42,389 bases of DNA, from positions 1-42,389 of the forward strand of contig JAHQYN010000017.1 in assembly GCA_024421085.1 (NCBI GenBank). The letters are read 5' to 3'. The position numbers and the translations under genes are program-made. A model generated the notes under the pieces. It worked only from the letters and a program-made list of their open reading frames with translations. It searched no databases and was not told where the DNA came from. Origin of the DNA: Acidimicrobiia bacterium. GTDB lineage: Bacteria; Actinomycetota; Acidimicrobiia; Acidimicrobiales; Aldehydirespiratoraceae. This document shows positions 32,514 to 42,017 of this stretch, piece by piece. Each line of letters starts with the position of its first letter. Position 1 is the first letter of the stretch.

Positions 32514-35500
32514 TTAGGAGGCCAGTTCGGCGAGTCGTGTGCGAAAGCGCTCCACGTTGCGGAGCTTGACGGACTCGAAGCCGCGCACCAGGTCAGCGGC
32601 CTCGGCGACCTGTCGGGTGCGGGCCAGGTCTCCGTCAGCTAGCGAGTCGCGCAGCGCGGCCAGGTACTCGTGGGGCAGGGCTCGTTCGATTCGGCGGACG
32701 CTGGCCCACCCGAAGACGTCCAGAGGTGTCCCACGCAGGCGTTTGGCGGAGGCCAGCAAGCGGAACATCGGACGCCAACGAACCGAGAAGCTGATTTTCC
32801 TGGAGTATCCGAGGGCTCGCAGCGATGGCGGGTGCAGCAGCCATGCAACCTTGTCGCTGGGCCCCGCCACTTCAAGCACCCCCTGATGTCCGTCAGCGTC
32901 GAGCATGAGGCGGGCGACCTCGTATTCGTCCTTGTAGGCCATGAGCTTGAACAGCCCGCTCGCTGTGACAGCGATGATCTCGAGAGTGAGCGCGGGGTCG
33001 ACAGCCGTGGTCGCCGCGGCGATCTCGTCGAGCCGGTCGAGGTAGCTGAGAGCCGCCTTGGTGTTCTGGAAGGCGATGAGCTCAGCGGTGAATCGACTCA
33101 GGTCGTCTGACAATTGAGAGTCGCCGGTGCCGAGCGCCGCGACCCGTTCGGCGAGCACCGCGGGGAGTTCGCGGGAGGGCTCCGGAGGGTTCTGCTCTGT
33201 TGCGGCAGCGGCCACCATCGTCGGATCAGCGATCTGCCAACGCCCCCATCGGAAGGCCGCGAGGTTGAGGTCGACTGCCACCCCGTTGAGTTCGATGGCT
33301 TGTTCGAGGGATTGCGGGGAGATGGGAAGGAGACCGGACTGAACGGCCATGCCGACGACGAAGATGTTGGCACCGACGGAGTCGCCGACGAGGGCCGAGG
33401 TCAAGGCTGCGGCGCCGGCCCAGTGGCTCGAGCCGGGTCGGGCCCTGTCGTTGAGCCGCATGAGCAGTTCGGCTTGGGTCGGCATCTCGATCTCGGGATG
33501 TGCCGTCTTGATCCCGGGCGGCGTCAGCTCCAGAGAGCCGACCACCGCGGTGCGGCCGGGGTCTGTGGCGCTGAGACCGGTCCACGAAGATGCGACCAGA
33601 AGATCGAAGGCCAACAGCAGGTCGGCCTCCCCGGCCGCCACGCGGTTGCTGCCGGAACGCTGAGTCGTGGAGATGCGAATGTCGCTCACCACAGGACCGG
33701 CCTTCTGCGACAGCCCGGTCTGGTCGAGTCCGGCGACCTCCGAACCCTCCAACATAGCTGCGGTGCCGATTATCTGCGACACAGTCACGACACCGGTCCC
33801 CCCGATGCCGGTGATATGGACGTTGAGGTCTGTGTCGGTGCACGGCGGCGGGTCAGCAATGCCCTCAGGCACGGCGGGAAACTGCGATTCGGCCGAGTCG
33901 GCTTTGCGCCGCCACGGTCGGTCCGGCTTGGTGGTGATTTGGATGAAAGCCGGACAGTCGCCCTTGATGCACGAGTAGTCGAGGTTGCAACTGTGCTGGT
34001 CGATGGTGGTCTTGCGGCCGAAGGGAGTGTCGATCGGTTGAACTGACAGGCAGTTGGAGACCGCCGCACAGTCTCCGCAGCCTTCGCAGACGCGATGGTT
34101 GATGACGACCCTTGTGCTCGGTGGCTTGATCCGCCCGCGCTTGCGGTCGCGGCGCAGCTCCGCGGCGCAGCGCTGGTCGTGGATCAATACGGTGACCCCC
34201 TCGATCGCGCTGAGGATCCGCTGCGCTTCGGGGAGCCGGTCGCGGTGCCACACCTCGACCTCGACCGGCAGGGCGAGCGAGCGGGCCCGTTTGGGGTCTT
34301 CGGAGGTGATTATCACCCGTCGCACGCCCTGGGCGAGGAGTTGATGGCATACCCGGTCGAGATCGATCTGCCCGGTCGGGTCCTGTCCGCCGGTCATCGC
34401 CACGGCCCGGTTCCACAAGAGCTTGTAGGTGATGTTGGTGCCGCTGGCGATGGCTGCTGTGACCGCCAACTGCCCAGAGTGGAAGAAGGTGCCGTCACCG
34501 AGGTTCTGGATTGCATGGTCGGTCTCGACGAAGGGTGACATACCGATCCACTGAGTGCCTTCGGTGCCCATGCAGGTGATCCCGGAAATGTCTCCGTAGC
34601 GGGGTTCTCCGCCCATCATCACCATGGCGTGACAGCCGATGCCGGCACCCACCAGCGTGCCTTCGTCGACGACGGTGCTGCGATTGTGTGGACAACCGGA
34701 GCAGAAATACGGCGTGCGGGCCACATTCAGGGCGATATGTTCACGTTCTGGTGTCGCGGGGCGCAGACGGTGGCCTATCCGGGGCGTGAGACGCTCGCGC
34801 AGTGCGGGCACGATGTTGTCAGAAACCAGTGCGCCTCTGCTGGGGAGCAGGGGATTGCCAGCTTCGTCGTTGCGGCCGACCACGGCGGGATGGTGACTGG
34901 CATTGTAGAGGGCGTCCTTCACCTGCAGTTCCACAGTCGGGTTCTTCTCCTCGACTACCAGGACCTGCTCGAGCCCCGCCGCGAACGACCGCACAGTCGA
35001 GGTGTTGAAGGGGACTGGCATGTTGAGCTTCAACAGGCGGATCCCCGCCGATTCGACGTCGCCGTCGGTTTCGAGGCCGAGCGCCCGCAGTGCCTCTCTC
35101 AGCTCGCGGTAGGTGTTGCCCGATGAGACTATCCCGATCCATGGATCCGCAGGGTCCACGGTCAACCGGTTGAGCCGGTTGAGCGCGGCGTACTCCAGGG
35201 CCAGGGGTTTGCGGACTTCGAGGATCTCGCGTTCGATGTCGAGCGTGTGAGGGGTCAAGAGGTTGCCGTCGGGGCGGTGGAAGTACGCGCCACCGTCGAC
35301 AGCGGGCAGCACCGGGGTGATCCGATAGGGGTCCAGATCGACTGTGCCGGATCCGTCCGCCACGTCGACAACGATCTTCAGGGCAACCCACAGGCCCGTC
35401 GCCCGGCTCAGAGCGATGGCGTGACGCCCGAGGTCGAGTGCCTCGGCGGGATCGGCGGGGAACAGCACGGGCATGTTCAGGTCGGCGAGGACCCCGGCCG

Positions 35501-35978
35501 ACGATGAGGGGATGGTCGATGACTTGGCGGCCGGATCGTCGCCGGCGAGCGCCACCACGCCTCCGAGCGGGTCCGTGCCTGCGAAGGTGGCGTGGCGCAG
35601 CGCGTCGGAGGCCCGGTCGACTCCCGGGGCCTTGCCGTACCAGATGCCTACGACCCCGTCGTAGCGTGCGTCGTCGCGCGTGGTTGCGAGTTGGCTGCCC
35701 ATGACCGCTGTTGCTGCGTACTCCTCGTTGACCGACGGTCGCAGGTGGATGGGCAGTTCCAGCGTCTGCGCGACGGCCTGCGACAGTGCGCCGTCGATTC
35801 CCGCCAGGGGAGAGCCGGGGTATCCGGCCGCGAACGCCGCTGTGCGCAACCCGTTGGAGCGGTCCACACGAAGTTGCTCGATCGGAAGGCGGGCGAGGGC
35901 TTGGATACCGGTCATGAACACGGTTCCGTCGTCGCGCGTGTAGCGGTCAGTCAAACGGTATGTGTCTGTCGTCGACAT
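32514..35978 (-). CDS. Fused indolepyruvate ferredoxin oxidoreductase (IorA-IorB type)
   Basis: Predicted 1154 aa from ATG 35978. It decarboxylates aryl (or branched) 2-oxoacids to acyl-CoA with ferredoxin as acceptor, in aromatic amino acid catabolism. The alpha-like N-terminal part starts at GTVFMTGIQALARLPIEQLR and GYPGSPLAGIDG. The ThDP-binding part has FCSGCPHNRS, GIGCHAMVMMGGEPRYGD and GTEGTQWIGM. Fe-S Cys clusters follow (VCEGCGDCAAVSNC; CNLDYSCIKGDCPAF). The gamma domain has ITGIGGTGVVTVSQIIGTAA and is followed by a ~300-residue C-terminal region. A TTG at 36065 would add 29 residues but has no ribosome-binding site. TAGGGT (36019-36024, minus) is a candidate -10. Its role is separate from KorAB. 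Confidence 0.88.
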   Translation of the reverse strand: MSTTDTYRLTDRYTRDDGTVFMTGIQALARLPIEQLRVDRSNGLRTAAFAAGYPGSPLAGIDGALSQAVAQTLELPIHLRPSVNEEYAATAVMGSQLATTRDDARYDGVVGIWYGKAPGVDRASDALRHATFAGTDPLGGVVALAGDDPAAKSSTIPSSSAGVLADLNMPVLFPADPAEALDLGRHAIALSRATGLWVALKIVVDVADGSGTVDLDPYRITPVLPAVDGGAYFHRPDGNLLTPHTLDIEREILEVRKPLALEYAALNRLNRLTVDPADPWIGIVSSGNTYRELREALRALGLETDGDVESAGIRLLKLNMPVPFNTSTVRSFAAGLEQVLVVEEKNPTVELQVKDALYNASHHPAVVGRNDEAGNPLLPSRGALVSDNIVPALRERLTPRIGHRLRPATPEREHIALNVARTPYFCSGCPHNRSTVVDEGTLVGAGIGCHAMVMMGGEPRYGDISGITCMGTEGTQWIGMSPFVETDHAIQNLGDGTFFHSGQLAVTAAIASGTNITYKLLWNRAVAMTGGQDPTGQIDLDRVCHQLLAQGVRRVIITSEDPKRARSLALPVEVEVWHRDRLPEAQRILSAIEGVTVLIHDQRCAAELRRDRKRGRIKPPSTRVVINHRVCEGCGDCAAVSNCLSVQPIDTPFGRKTTIDQHSCNLDYSCIKGDCPAFIQITTKPDRPWRRKADSAESQFPAVPEGIADPPPCTDTDLNVHITGIGGTGVVTVSQIIGTAAMLEGSEVAGLDQTGLSQKAGPVVSDIRISTTQRSGSNRVAAGEADLLLAFDLLVASSWTGLSATDPGRTAVVGSLELTPPGIKTAHPEIEMPTQAELLMRLNDRARPGSSHWAGAAALTSALVGDSVGANIFVVGMAVQSGLLPISPQSLEQAIELNGVAVDLNLAAFRWGRWQIADPTMVAAAATEQNPPEPSRELPAVLAERVAALGTGDSQLSDDLSRFTAELIAFQNTKAALSYLDRLDEIAAATTAVDPALTLEIIAVTASGLFKLMAYKDEYEVARLMLDADGHQGVLEVAGPSDKVAWLLHPPSLRALGYSRKISFSVRWRPMFRLLASAKRLRGTPLDVFGWASVRRIERALPHEYLAALRDSLADGDLARTRQVAEAADLVRGFESVKLRNVERFRTRLAELAS

Positions 35979-36018
35979 CTCCACGCATTCCGGTTGTGGG
36001 TTCCTCCCCGCACACAAC

Positions 36019-36024
36019 ACCCTA
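36019..36024 (-). promoter_or_regulatory. Possible -10 box of the indolepyruvate oxidoreductase gene
   Basis: TAGGGT on the minus strand, about 40 bases before ATG 35978, with GGGGAGG (about 36003-36009) in the leader. Supports the shorter start over TTG 36065, which lies upstream of this box. Confidence 0.35.
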
Positions 36025-36201
36025 GTCGGCTCGCTCCGCTCGGTGTTCTCTGTCGACGTCGACAATCGTGGAGGTGCCCGGACCGCGGCGGCTCACTTGG
36101 CAAGGCCGGGGCGGTAACGCTTGGTGTCGTTTTCATCCACCGCTTGGTGTGGGTCATGGGCCGTTGGGTGGATTGACAGGGGCTAGCGGTCTCCGCTGGA
36201 C

Positions 36202-36609
36202 CTAGGGCAGCAGGTCCAGGTGGTCGCAGTGGCTTGGCCTGACAACCGAGAAGTCTCGTCGGTCGAGGGTCGCGACAGTGGTGACACCGAGACGTTCGGC
36301 GGCGACAACTACCGAGGCGTCCACGGTGCCGAGGGGTAGGTCTCGATATCTATGCACTAGTTCAGCGATCCGCAGCCAGTCGCTCACAGCGACCGGGTCG
36401 ACTTGGAGGTCTCCCGAGGCGAGGTCGCCAACAAAGCGGACTTCAGCGTCGGGACTGAGTCGAGTCTCGAGGAGGTAGACGACTTCGGTCACCACCAAGG
36501 TCGGAACGATCAACGGACCGGGATGGGTCAACAGGAGTTCCAAGCTGGCAGCGTGGTGCCGGTCGTCCGCGTCGACGTATGCGTAGAGTGGACCCGAGTC
36601 GACGATCAG
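36202..36609 (-). CDS. vapC: PIN-domain toxin, VapC family
   Basis: Predicted 135 aa. VapC toxins are Mg-dependent endoribonucleases, usually of tRNA or rRNA. The four acidic PIN residues are visible: Asp in LIVDSGPLYAYVD (residue 4), Glu in TEVVYLLE, Asp in LPLGTVDASVV and Asp in TVATLDRRDF. The first ATG in frame (36543) would delete the first catalytic Asp, and no ATG, GTG or TTG lies upstream, so I place the start at CTG 36609. There the bases CTGA overlap the antitoxin stop, as ATGA does in related operons. A CTG start is unusual and may lower toxin output. Confidence 0.8.
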   Translation of the reverse strand: MIVDSGPLYAYVDADDRHHAASLELLLTHPGPLIVPTLVVTEVVYLLETRLSPDAEVRFVGDLASGDLQVDPVAVSDWLRIAELVHRYRDLPLGTVDASVVVAAERLGVTTVATLDRRDFSVVRPSHCDHLDLLP

Positions 36610-36830
36610 CGCGATGACCGGGCCTCCCGAGCCAGGATCTCCTCGATGCGCTCGGAGACGTCGGAGCGGCCGCTGCGACCCGCTGCCGCCGCACCCAGCT
36701 TGCGACCGGAGTGAAGGTGACTCTCGATGGCCTCCCTGGTCAACTCCGAGATAGTGATCCCGCGGCGCTCTGATTCGTAGCGAAGGCGTGCATCGAGCGC
36801 TTCGGGAAGTTTGACGGTGGTACGAACCAT
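36606..36830 (-). CDS. vapB: Ribbon-helix-helix antitoxin, VapB family
   Basis: Predicted 74 aa. MVRTTVKLPEALDARLRYES and GITISELTREAIESHL are a CopG/RHH DNA-binding domain. The C-terminal ~30 residues (RIEEILAREARSSR) would thread into the toxin. It precedes and overlaps vapC by four bases. It presumably represses its own promoter; TATGCT lies seven bases before ATG 36830. A longer open frame upstream runs into transposase debris and is not used. Confidence 0.83.
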   Translation of the reverse strand: MVRTTVKLPEALDARLRYESERRGITISELTREAIESHLHSGRKLGAAAAGRSGRSDVSERIEEILAREARSSR

Positions 36831-36837
36831 GTATGCC

Positions 36838-36843
36838 AGCATA
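36838..36843 (-). promoter_or_regulatory. Likely -10 box of vapBC
   Basis: TATGCT on the minus strand, seven bases before the vapB ATG; overlaps a GTATGCCAGCATAC-like inverted repeat (36831-36844) that could be the RHH operator. Confidence 0.45.
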
Positions 36844-36933
36844 CCCTGACTGTGTCGGATCGCGCGCCTCTCAACAGAGCGGTGATCAACGTCCACGCCT
36901 CGCTTCGTAGCCGACAATGTGGGGCTTCGCGTT

Positions 36934-37085
36934 TTAGGTCGGGGTGAGGGTTTCGAGGAGGGCCCAGTTGGGCTTGCCGGTGTAGAGCAGGGTGCGGATC
37001 CGGTAGTTCGCAAAGTTGGTGTACCCGAAGGCGCCGCGTTTGACGCGTTTGGCGAGGTTGTTGGCGGCTTCGACCCGCGCAGCAC
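36934..37085 (-). pseudogene. ISL3-family transposase, C-terminal fragment
   Basis: The minus strand reads ARVEAANNLAKRVKRGAF, GYTNFANYRIRTLLYTG and KPNWALLETLTPT before a stop, the conserved C-terminus of ISL3 (IS204/IS1001/IS1165) DDE transposases. Only about 50 residues remain; the catalytic core is absent. The upstream edge at about 37085 abuts a fragment of an ABC ATPase gene. Confidence 0.75.
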
Positions 37086-37087
37086 CT

Positions 37088-37176
37088 GCCTCGTCGGCGA
37101 CTCCGTGAATGTGGCGGTGACAGTCGCCAACCTCCACTTCTTCGACCTCGACACCCACAGCTCCATCTGGGACTAA
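37088..37176 (+). pseudogene. 3' end of a UgpC/MalK-type ABC ATPase gene
   Basis: The plus strand reads GDSVNVAVTVANLHFFDLDT followed by HSSIWD and a stop at 37174-37176. This is the C-terminal TOBE-domain ending of sugar/glycerol-phosphate ABC importer ATPases (VDxxxLHFFDPETG type). Everything upstream is missing at the transposase fragment. Its stop overlaps the stop of the large GHKL gene on the other strand. Confidence 0.6.
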
Positions 37177-40100
37177 CCCTCCAATCGTTCCATCACCGTG
37201 AGGTCGAGATGCTCGGCGGTTGTGAACTCCCGCACGCGTAGCTGCACGGCACGCCGTAGTTGCTGGTTTTCGACCGTCTGGCTTTCGAGGCTCCCGAAGG
37301 GATCGTTGATTGCCCGAATGAAAGGAGATGCGTGAACAAGGTCGGCACGAAGGTTGCCGACCAGATACAGCCAGAAACTATCTCGGAGGTCGCTGCGCGA
37401 CGCGCTCTTCCACTCGTTCCAAGACATCGCTTGCACCCGCGCATCAACCCCCGAAGACTTGAGTTCGATCAGGCGGTCAATCTCACCGCCGCGGATTGAC
37501 AGCAGGTCAAACCCGGGATGAACGCGGCTTACACCGGTGGTCTCCAGGTCCTCCATTACGCGGTTCACCACGTTGCTCAGCTCTTTGGCACGAACAATGG
37601 CTGCGGGAGTATGTACAGCTACAACAAGCGTGTCATCGGCCTGCGAGCCATCGCCCCCTCGCAAGACTCCGTCCGAGATGGTCGTCGTAACCGATCCACC
37701 AACACGCCCAAGACGGTGCGCCTCGTAGGCGACCGCGATCTGCATCCCGAGAGCATCCAATGCCGACAAGTCGGTTCTTGCCGGCACCCGGTTCGGCGTT
37801 GCTTCACTTGAGGAACCTTCTGAGCGACCAGATCGGCCTGGTACCCATCCCGCGCCGGTCGGCTCTCCCGTCACGATGAGAGGTTTCCCTTCGATAAGCA
37901 GCGAATCGAGACTATGAAGAGGAACCGGCGGCGCTGCCGGCCGTGCGACGTCTGGCCCACTCGGCATCCTCTCTTCGCGCGGCCGCTGCGCCTCGGGAGT
38001 TGCCGTCGGTTCTGCGACGGGCACGGGGGGCTCCTCCAACACCTCCGAATCCTCGGAGAGCTCACCGACGACGTCTTGATAATGGCCGGACGCTCCGGCA
38101 ATGCTCAGCAACTGCTGCCGTTGACTGTGATCACTGGTGATGAATGCGAGAATTATCTCAACAAGATTGATCCGCAAGGTATCTGCAAGGGCCATCGCGA
38201 GGCGCTGGGCAGTGTCTGGGTCAGGCGGCCAGCCTTCTCCCGTCCACACAACAAAGCCTTGGAACTTCTCCGCTCGGGTTCGAGGACGCACGTAGTAGCT
38301 CGGGTTTGATTGCCGATCGAGTTGATCTCCGTCGAGTGTGCAGACAACCTCAAGCTCTTCCACCGGCTCGATCTGTTGTGCGAAGTTGACGAGGTTCTGA
38401 AGGTCTTGGTCTGGGGTCTTGCTTCGTTCTGCACGTATGCGCGCCGCTAGAGGTGGCACCAGTTGGTTCAATCCTTGGCGTATCTCGCCCAGCTCGTGAC
38501 CTTCAATCGAGTCACCGGGGTCGGGGCGTCGTTCCAGGGCCCCCTCAAGGTCTCGGCAGCCGAACACCGACCTAAGCGGAGCCAAAGCAGCTGGTTCGGC
38601 TTCGAGGACAAACAGAGGAACGCTCCCGGCGAGACCAATGCGCTCCCGGATTCCGGGAGTGGATACGAACAGCACTTGGCCCGCGGGGAGAAACTGGTGT
38701 TCGCCCGCCTTCTCTGCTAGAAGTCGGGATTCCACTAGGGGAGGGCTGTCTAGGGATTCCGACTTGCCGCTCAGCAGTTCGAACATTGACCGGTATATGG
38801 GCCTGATTACCTGACGGAGAGCGGATGGATCCACCGCTTCGCCGTTGTAGAGCCGTTCAATCTCTGTACAGAGGAGTCTAGCGTCGTCGACTGTGAAGGT
38901 CGTGGCGTTTACTTGGGAGCGGATGCCGAGTCGCTCACAGACATTTCGCAGGTTGTTGTCCGGTATATCCGACGACTGCTTGAGAACCGGCACGAAGTCG
39001 CCCGCATGGTGACGCCCCTTGCAAAAAGCGTTCTCAAGTTCCGGTGTCTGGAGCCATGTGGCCTCTGGACTACGCGGTCCCCGCGATGTCGGGCAGATGC
39101 CGCTGGTGCGCAACCGCCACAACCAGAGGTTGTCACCACCAGACACGATCTCTTCGACGTTGGCGCGTGGCGGTTTTTTCCGCTTGGCGGGCTGAGAACC
39201 AACTTGAATTAGGGCGACCTGCGCGTCAGCAAGCGGCTCATACGTCCTCCAGTTCTTCGTGAGATGCTCGAATAGCCGAACGGCAACCTCTGCTGTCGGA
39301 TCCTGCTGAGCGGCGTCGATGAGCGGCAGCGCGAATTCGAGATCGTGCACTTTGTACAGGTACGGCACCACATCATCGCTGTCCTGACGATCCGCCAGTT
39401 TGGCGGTCAACTCGCCGCAGTATTCGCTCCAAGTCTCACCTAGGTCGCGGAATGCCCACCCCTTGGGTTGTTGTAGATATCTGGTCGTCAGCCACCCCGA
39501 ATCGCGGTCTTCGATATCGTGGAAATGAACTAACCTCAGCGAACGATTCACGCCTATCCAAGACAGAAAGTTGAGCCAACGCTCGAACTCGGTCGTCTCG
39601 AGGAACTGGCCAACGTCTTCTTCGAATTCCACTTCGTCGTCATCGCCATCGGGTGTGGCCGCGCGGTCCTCCTCGGCCAAATCAAGTAGGCCGGTGAGCT
39701 TCTCCGTTGAAACGAGAAAGTGCACATCGATCCGCTCGTCGTCCGGCATGGCTTCAACAACATGCTCAAACGAATCATCCCCCAACCAGCTCCGGCCGAA
39801 GTAAGCCTTGTACGCAGGCACCCAGATTTCCGCTCCCTTGTGATCCATGCACGGCACGGGCAATCTGCTGAGATTGAAGTTGGCCCTGTCATTCTCCAGC
39901 CTCTGGTATCGAAGCGGTCCGTCAGGATTCACATTTCGGCCAGCCAGTTCGCATATCGCTGCGAGCGTCTCCTTGCGGCACAAATCGTCTCGCCACGAGA
40001 GTGTCTCCGGCGTGGGGTCCAAGATCAAGGCCGGCAGCACGGATGCTTGCATGACTTCCTGGAATCCAAAGTCCTTGATGCCAAAGAGAGCCGACCAGAC

Positions 40101-42017
40101 CCACATCTGCTCCCCCAACATCGAGTTGCGTTCGTTCCGATTGAGCGAACCCCAGCAGACGGCGTGGCAAAGAAACTGGGGGAGTCCTGGAAGCGGCAAG
40201 TCGCGCTTGGCGGACTGCGGCGGATAGAACGCCGTGTCGTCACCCAGCGCCACACGCTCGATGCTGCCGTCGTCGTTGCGGTAGATTGGAAAAACTTGCT
40301 CACGACGAGCAGCGCTCTCGATTTCTGAACGGTCGGCATAGTGGGCGCGCTTCCACAGCAGCGCACCCATGTCAAGAACAGGATCCACCTCGTAGCGACC
40401 CGATTCGTGGTCCCGTGCCGCTGATCGCTCACGGTCCGCGAGCCTGCCCAAGGCGGACAGGCATTCGACAGGTGTGAGTTCTTGCGCGCCATGGTCGGCG
40501 GCAACTCGGGCCCAGCGGCCACGACAGAACTCGGCATCTGGAAACTCTGCTTCGCCCCACTTCGCGTCCGCTGCAAGCAGACTCCGAAAGAGTTCTCCCT
40601 TCAATTCCAACGAAGAGTTCGGAAGTACACATTCTTGAATCGGCCGGAGGTGGCCCGACTCCGTTGGAATCAAAGGCTCGTCCGCGAGTGAATCGACGAG
40701 GCAGTCATGGAGGAGATTTGCTGCTTCTCCTCCGTCACGGTCTTCTCCACGGTCCAACGCTGCAAGCACTCGGCTCGCACCGTCTCTTTGGAGTTCGGGC
40801 AGCATCTGGTTCACGAACAGTCGAGCTGCTTCCCTGACGAGGTGCGAGTTGTAGTCTCCACGCTCGGAACGAACTCGGATGTGCTGACGAGACAGGTCGG
40901 TAGAAAACGCTCCGTTCACCAGCATCGGATACGGGCAGCGCTCTTCAGTGGGAAGGAACACGTGGAAGCGCCTCCATTCCATAGGCATACCATCGTCAGG
41001 GTCGTTTTCCAGCACTGCAATCGACACTTCGGTGAGGTCGACACCCTGCCAGGCAGGCCCACTCAGTCCTTCTCTGTTGGGGCCAATCGGAACCTTCGCA
41101 TCGTGGGCGATATAGAAGGCGGCGGACTCACCGGCCGAACTCGAGACAGTCACTCTGTAGAGACCCGAGTCTCCCAAACCCGGTACGGGAACCCACTCAC
41201 CGTCTCGTTGGATCGTTCGGCTGATCTTCCACACTCGATGCTCTGATCGACCCTCCCGGTCAACCCGGACTTCTACCGACTCAAGGTGCTTGAGGAACAG
41301 GACCGTGGTGAGTGGAAGGCCCAGCAGGAGGGCGGTCAAGCCCTCACGCTGGTCGGACGCGAATTCCTCACGCAAGAGGAACTGAAAGGCCGCGTTGAGT
41401 CCACTGTCGCGCAGTGCCGGCCACCGATCCTCGTCGTCCTCTTCTCCGATCACGGACGGGAAGCGCATCGCTGGCACGGCCGGCGGCGGTGTGCTGTCCA
41501 ACTCGTCCCAGAGTGCTTCGACATGAGGCCGTGCTTCGCGCTCACCAAGCCGAAACGAGTGTGTGCGCGAATAGATCGCCGGAGCGTCCGTGATCTCGAG
41601 GACGCTCTTGAAACCAAGGCCCTTGTGACCGATCGATGCCCTCTTGGTTCCCGCCGGATCGACTTTTGAGCTTGCGCCCAGGCCGCAGAGACCCTGGACA
41701 TCAGCGTCGGTCAATGGTCGACCAGAGTTCGCCATCCAGAATGCGTCGTCGGTTATGAGGAAGACAACACGATCAGCATTCGATTCTGACGATTCCATGG
41801 CGTCATCAGCGTTCTGGAGAAGCTCGTAGACCAGACGGCCCCGATAGTCGCTCGCTACCTGGGCCTCCTGGCTGACATCCTCTTGGAGCCTCGATGGGGA
41901 CGCCCGGTAGACATCCAGATTCTGTTGGACGATCGTCCCCACGATCGTGCCGGGCGGCTGGGGATCCGTAGCCCCGAGCGCACCTGTGCCGCTGGCCGAA
42001 TCGCCCACGCTCGTCAC
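37173..42017 (-). CDS. Giant sacsin-like GHKL ATPase with NO VEIN (DUF3883) C-terminal domain
   Basis: Predicted 1614 aa. The N-terminal ~250 residues are a Bergerat/GHKL ATPase of the sacsin/HSP90 type: N-box RLVYELLQNADDAM (~59-72), a D-x-G-like box DDAFWMANSGRPL (~90) and the lid GHKGLGFKSVLEIT (~130). About 1,100 residues without recognised motifs follow, then a Pro/Glu-rich linker (~1,330-1,400). The C-terminal DUF3883 module has GFDLLSIRGGEID, RLIELKSSG (a PD-(D/E)xK-like ExK) and MSWNEWKSA. No signal peptide. GTG 42017 overlaps a small upstream ORF by GTGA. The DNA is visibly less GC-rich than its neighbours. I infer a mobile-island, possibly defensive, role. Confidence 0.85.
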   Translation of the reverse strand: MTSVGDSASGTGALGATDPQPPGTIVGTIVQQNLDVYRASPSRLQEDVSQEAQVASDYRGRLVYELLQNADDAMESSESNADRVVFLITDDAFWMANSGRPLTDADVQGLCGLGASSKVDPAGTKRASIGHKGLGFKSVLEITDAPAIYSRTHSFRLGEREARPHVEALWDELDSTPPPAVPAMRFPSVIGEEDDEDRWPALRDSGLNAAFQFLLREEFASDQREGLTALLLGLPLTTVLFLKHLESVEVRVDREGRSEHRVWKISRTIQRDGEWVPVPGLGDSGLYRVTVSSSAGESAAFYIAHDAKVPIGPNREGLSGPAWQGVDLTEVSIAVLENDPDDGMPMEWRRFHVFLPTEERCPYPMLVNGAFSTDLSRQHIRVRSERGDYNSHLVREAARLFVNQMLPELQRDGASRVLAALDRGEDRDGGEAANLLHDCLVDSLADEPLIPTESGHLRPIQECVLPNSSLELKGELFRSLLAADAKWGEAEFPDAEFCRGRWARVAADHGAQELTPVECLSALGRLADRERSAARDHESGRYEVDPVLDMGALLWKRAHYADRSEIESAARREQVFPIYRNDDGSIERVALGDDTAFYPPQSAKRDLPLPGLPQFLCHAVCWGSLNRNERNSMLGEQMWVWSALFGIKDFGFQEVMQASVLPALILDPTPETLSWRDDLCRKETLAAICELAGRNVNPDGPLRYQRLENDRANFNLSRLPVPCMDHKGAEIWVPAYKAYFGRSWLGDDSFEHVVEAMPDDERIDVHFLVSTEKLTGLLDLAEEDRAATPDGDDDEVEFEEDVGQFLETTEFERWLNFLSWIGVNRSLRLVHFHDIEDRDSGWLTTRYLQQPKGWAFRDLGETWSEYCGELTAKLADRQDSDDVVPYLYKVHDLEFALPLIDAAQQDPTAEVAVRLFEHLTKNWRTYEPLADAQVALIQVGSQPAKRKKPPRANVEEIVSGGDNLWLWRLRTSGICPTSRGPRSPEATWLQTPELENAFCKGRHHAGDFVPVLKQSSDIPDNNLRNVCERLGIRSQVNATTFTVDDARLLCTEIERLYNGEAVDPSALRQVIRPIYRSMFELLSGKSESLDSPPLVESRLLAEKAGEHQFLPAGQVLFVSTPGIRERIGLAGSVPLFVLEAEPAALAPLRSVFGCRDLEGALERRPDPGDSIEGHELGEIRQGLNQLVPPLAARIRAERSKTPDQDLQNLVNFAQQIEPVEELEVVCTLDGDQLDRQSNPSYYVRPRTRAEKFQGFVVWTGEGWPPDPDTAQRLAMALADTLRINLVEIILAFITSDHSQRQQLLSIAGASGHYQDVVGELSEDSEVLEEPPVPVAEPTATPEAQRPREERMPSGPDVARPAAPPVPLHSLDSLLIEGKPLIVTGEPTGAGWVPGRSGRSEGSSSEATPNRVPARTDLSALDALGMQIAVAYEAHRLGRVGGSVTTTISDGVLRGGDGSQADDTLVVAVHTPAAIVRAKELSNVVNRVMEDLETTGVSRVHPGFDLLSIRGGEIDRLIELKSSGVDARVQAMSWNEWKSASRSDLRDSFWLYLVGNLRADLVHASPFIRAINDPFGSLESQTVENQQLRRAVQLRVREFTTAEHLDLTVMERLEG

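Noticed and set aside
36919-37176. 85-codon plus-strand frame as a complete gene
   Set aside because: Its first part is antisense to the transposase fragment; only the last ~25 codons resemble a known family, so it is treated as a remnant.
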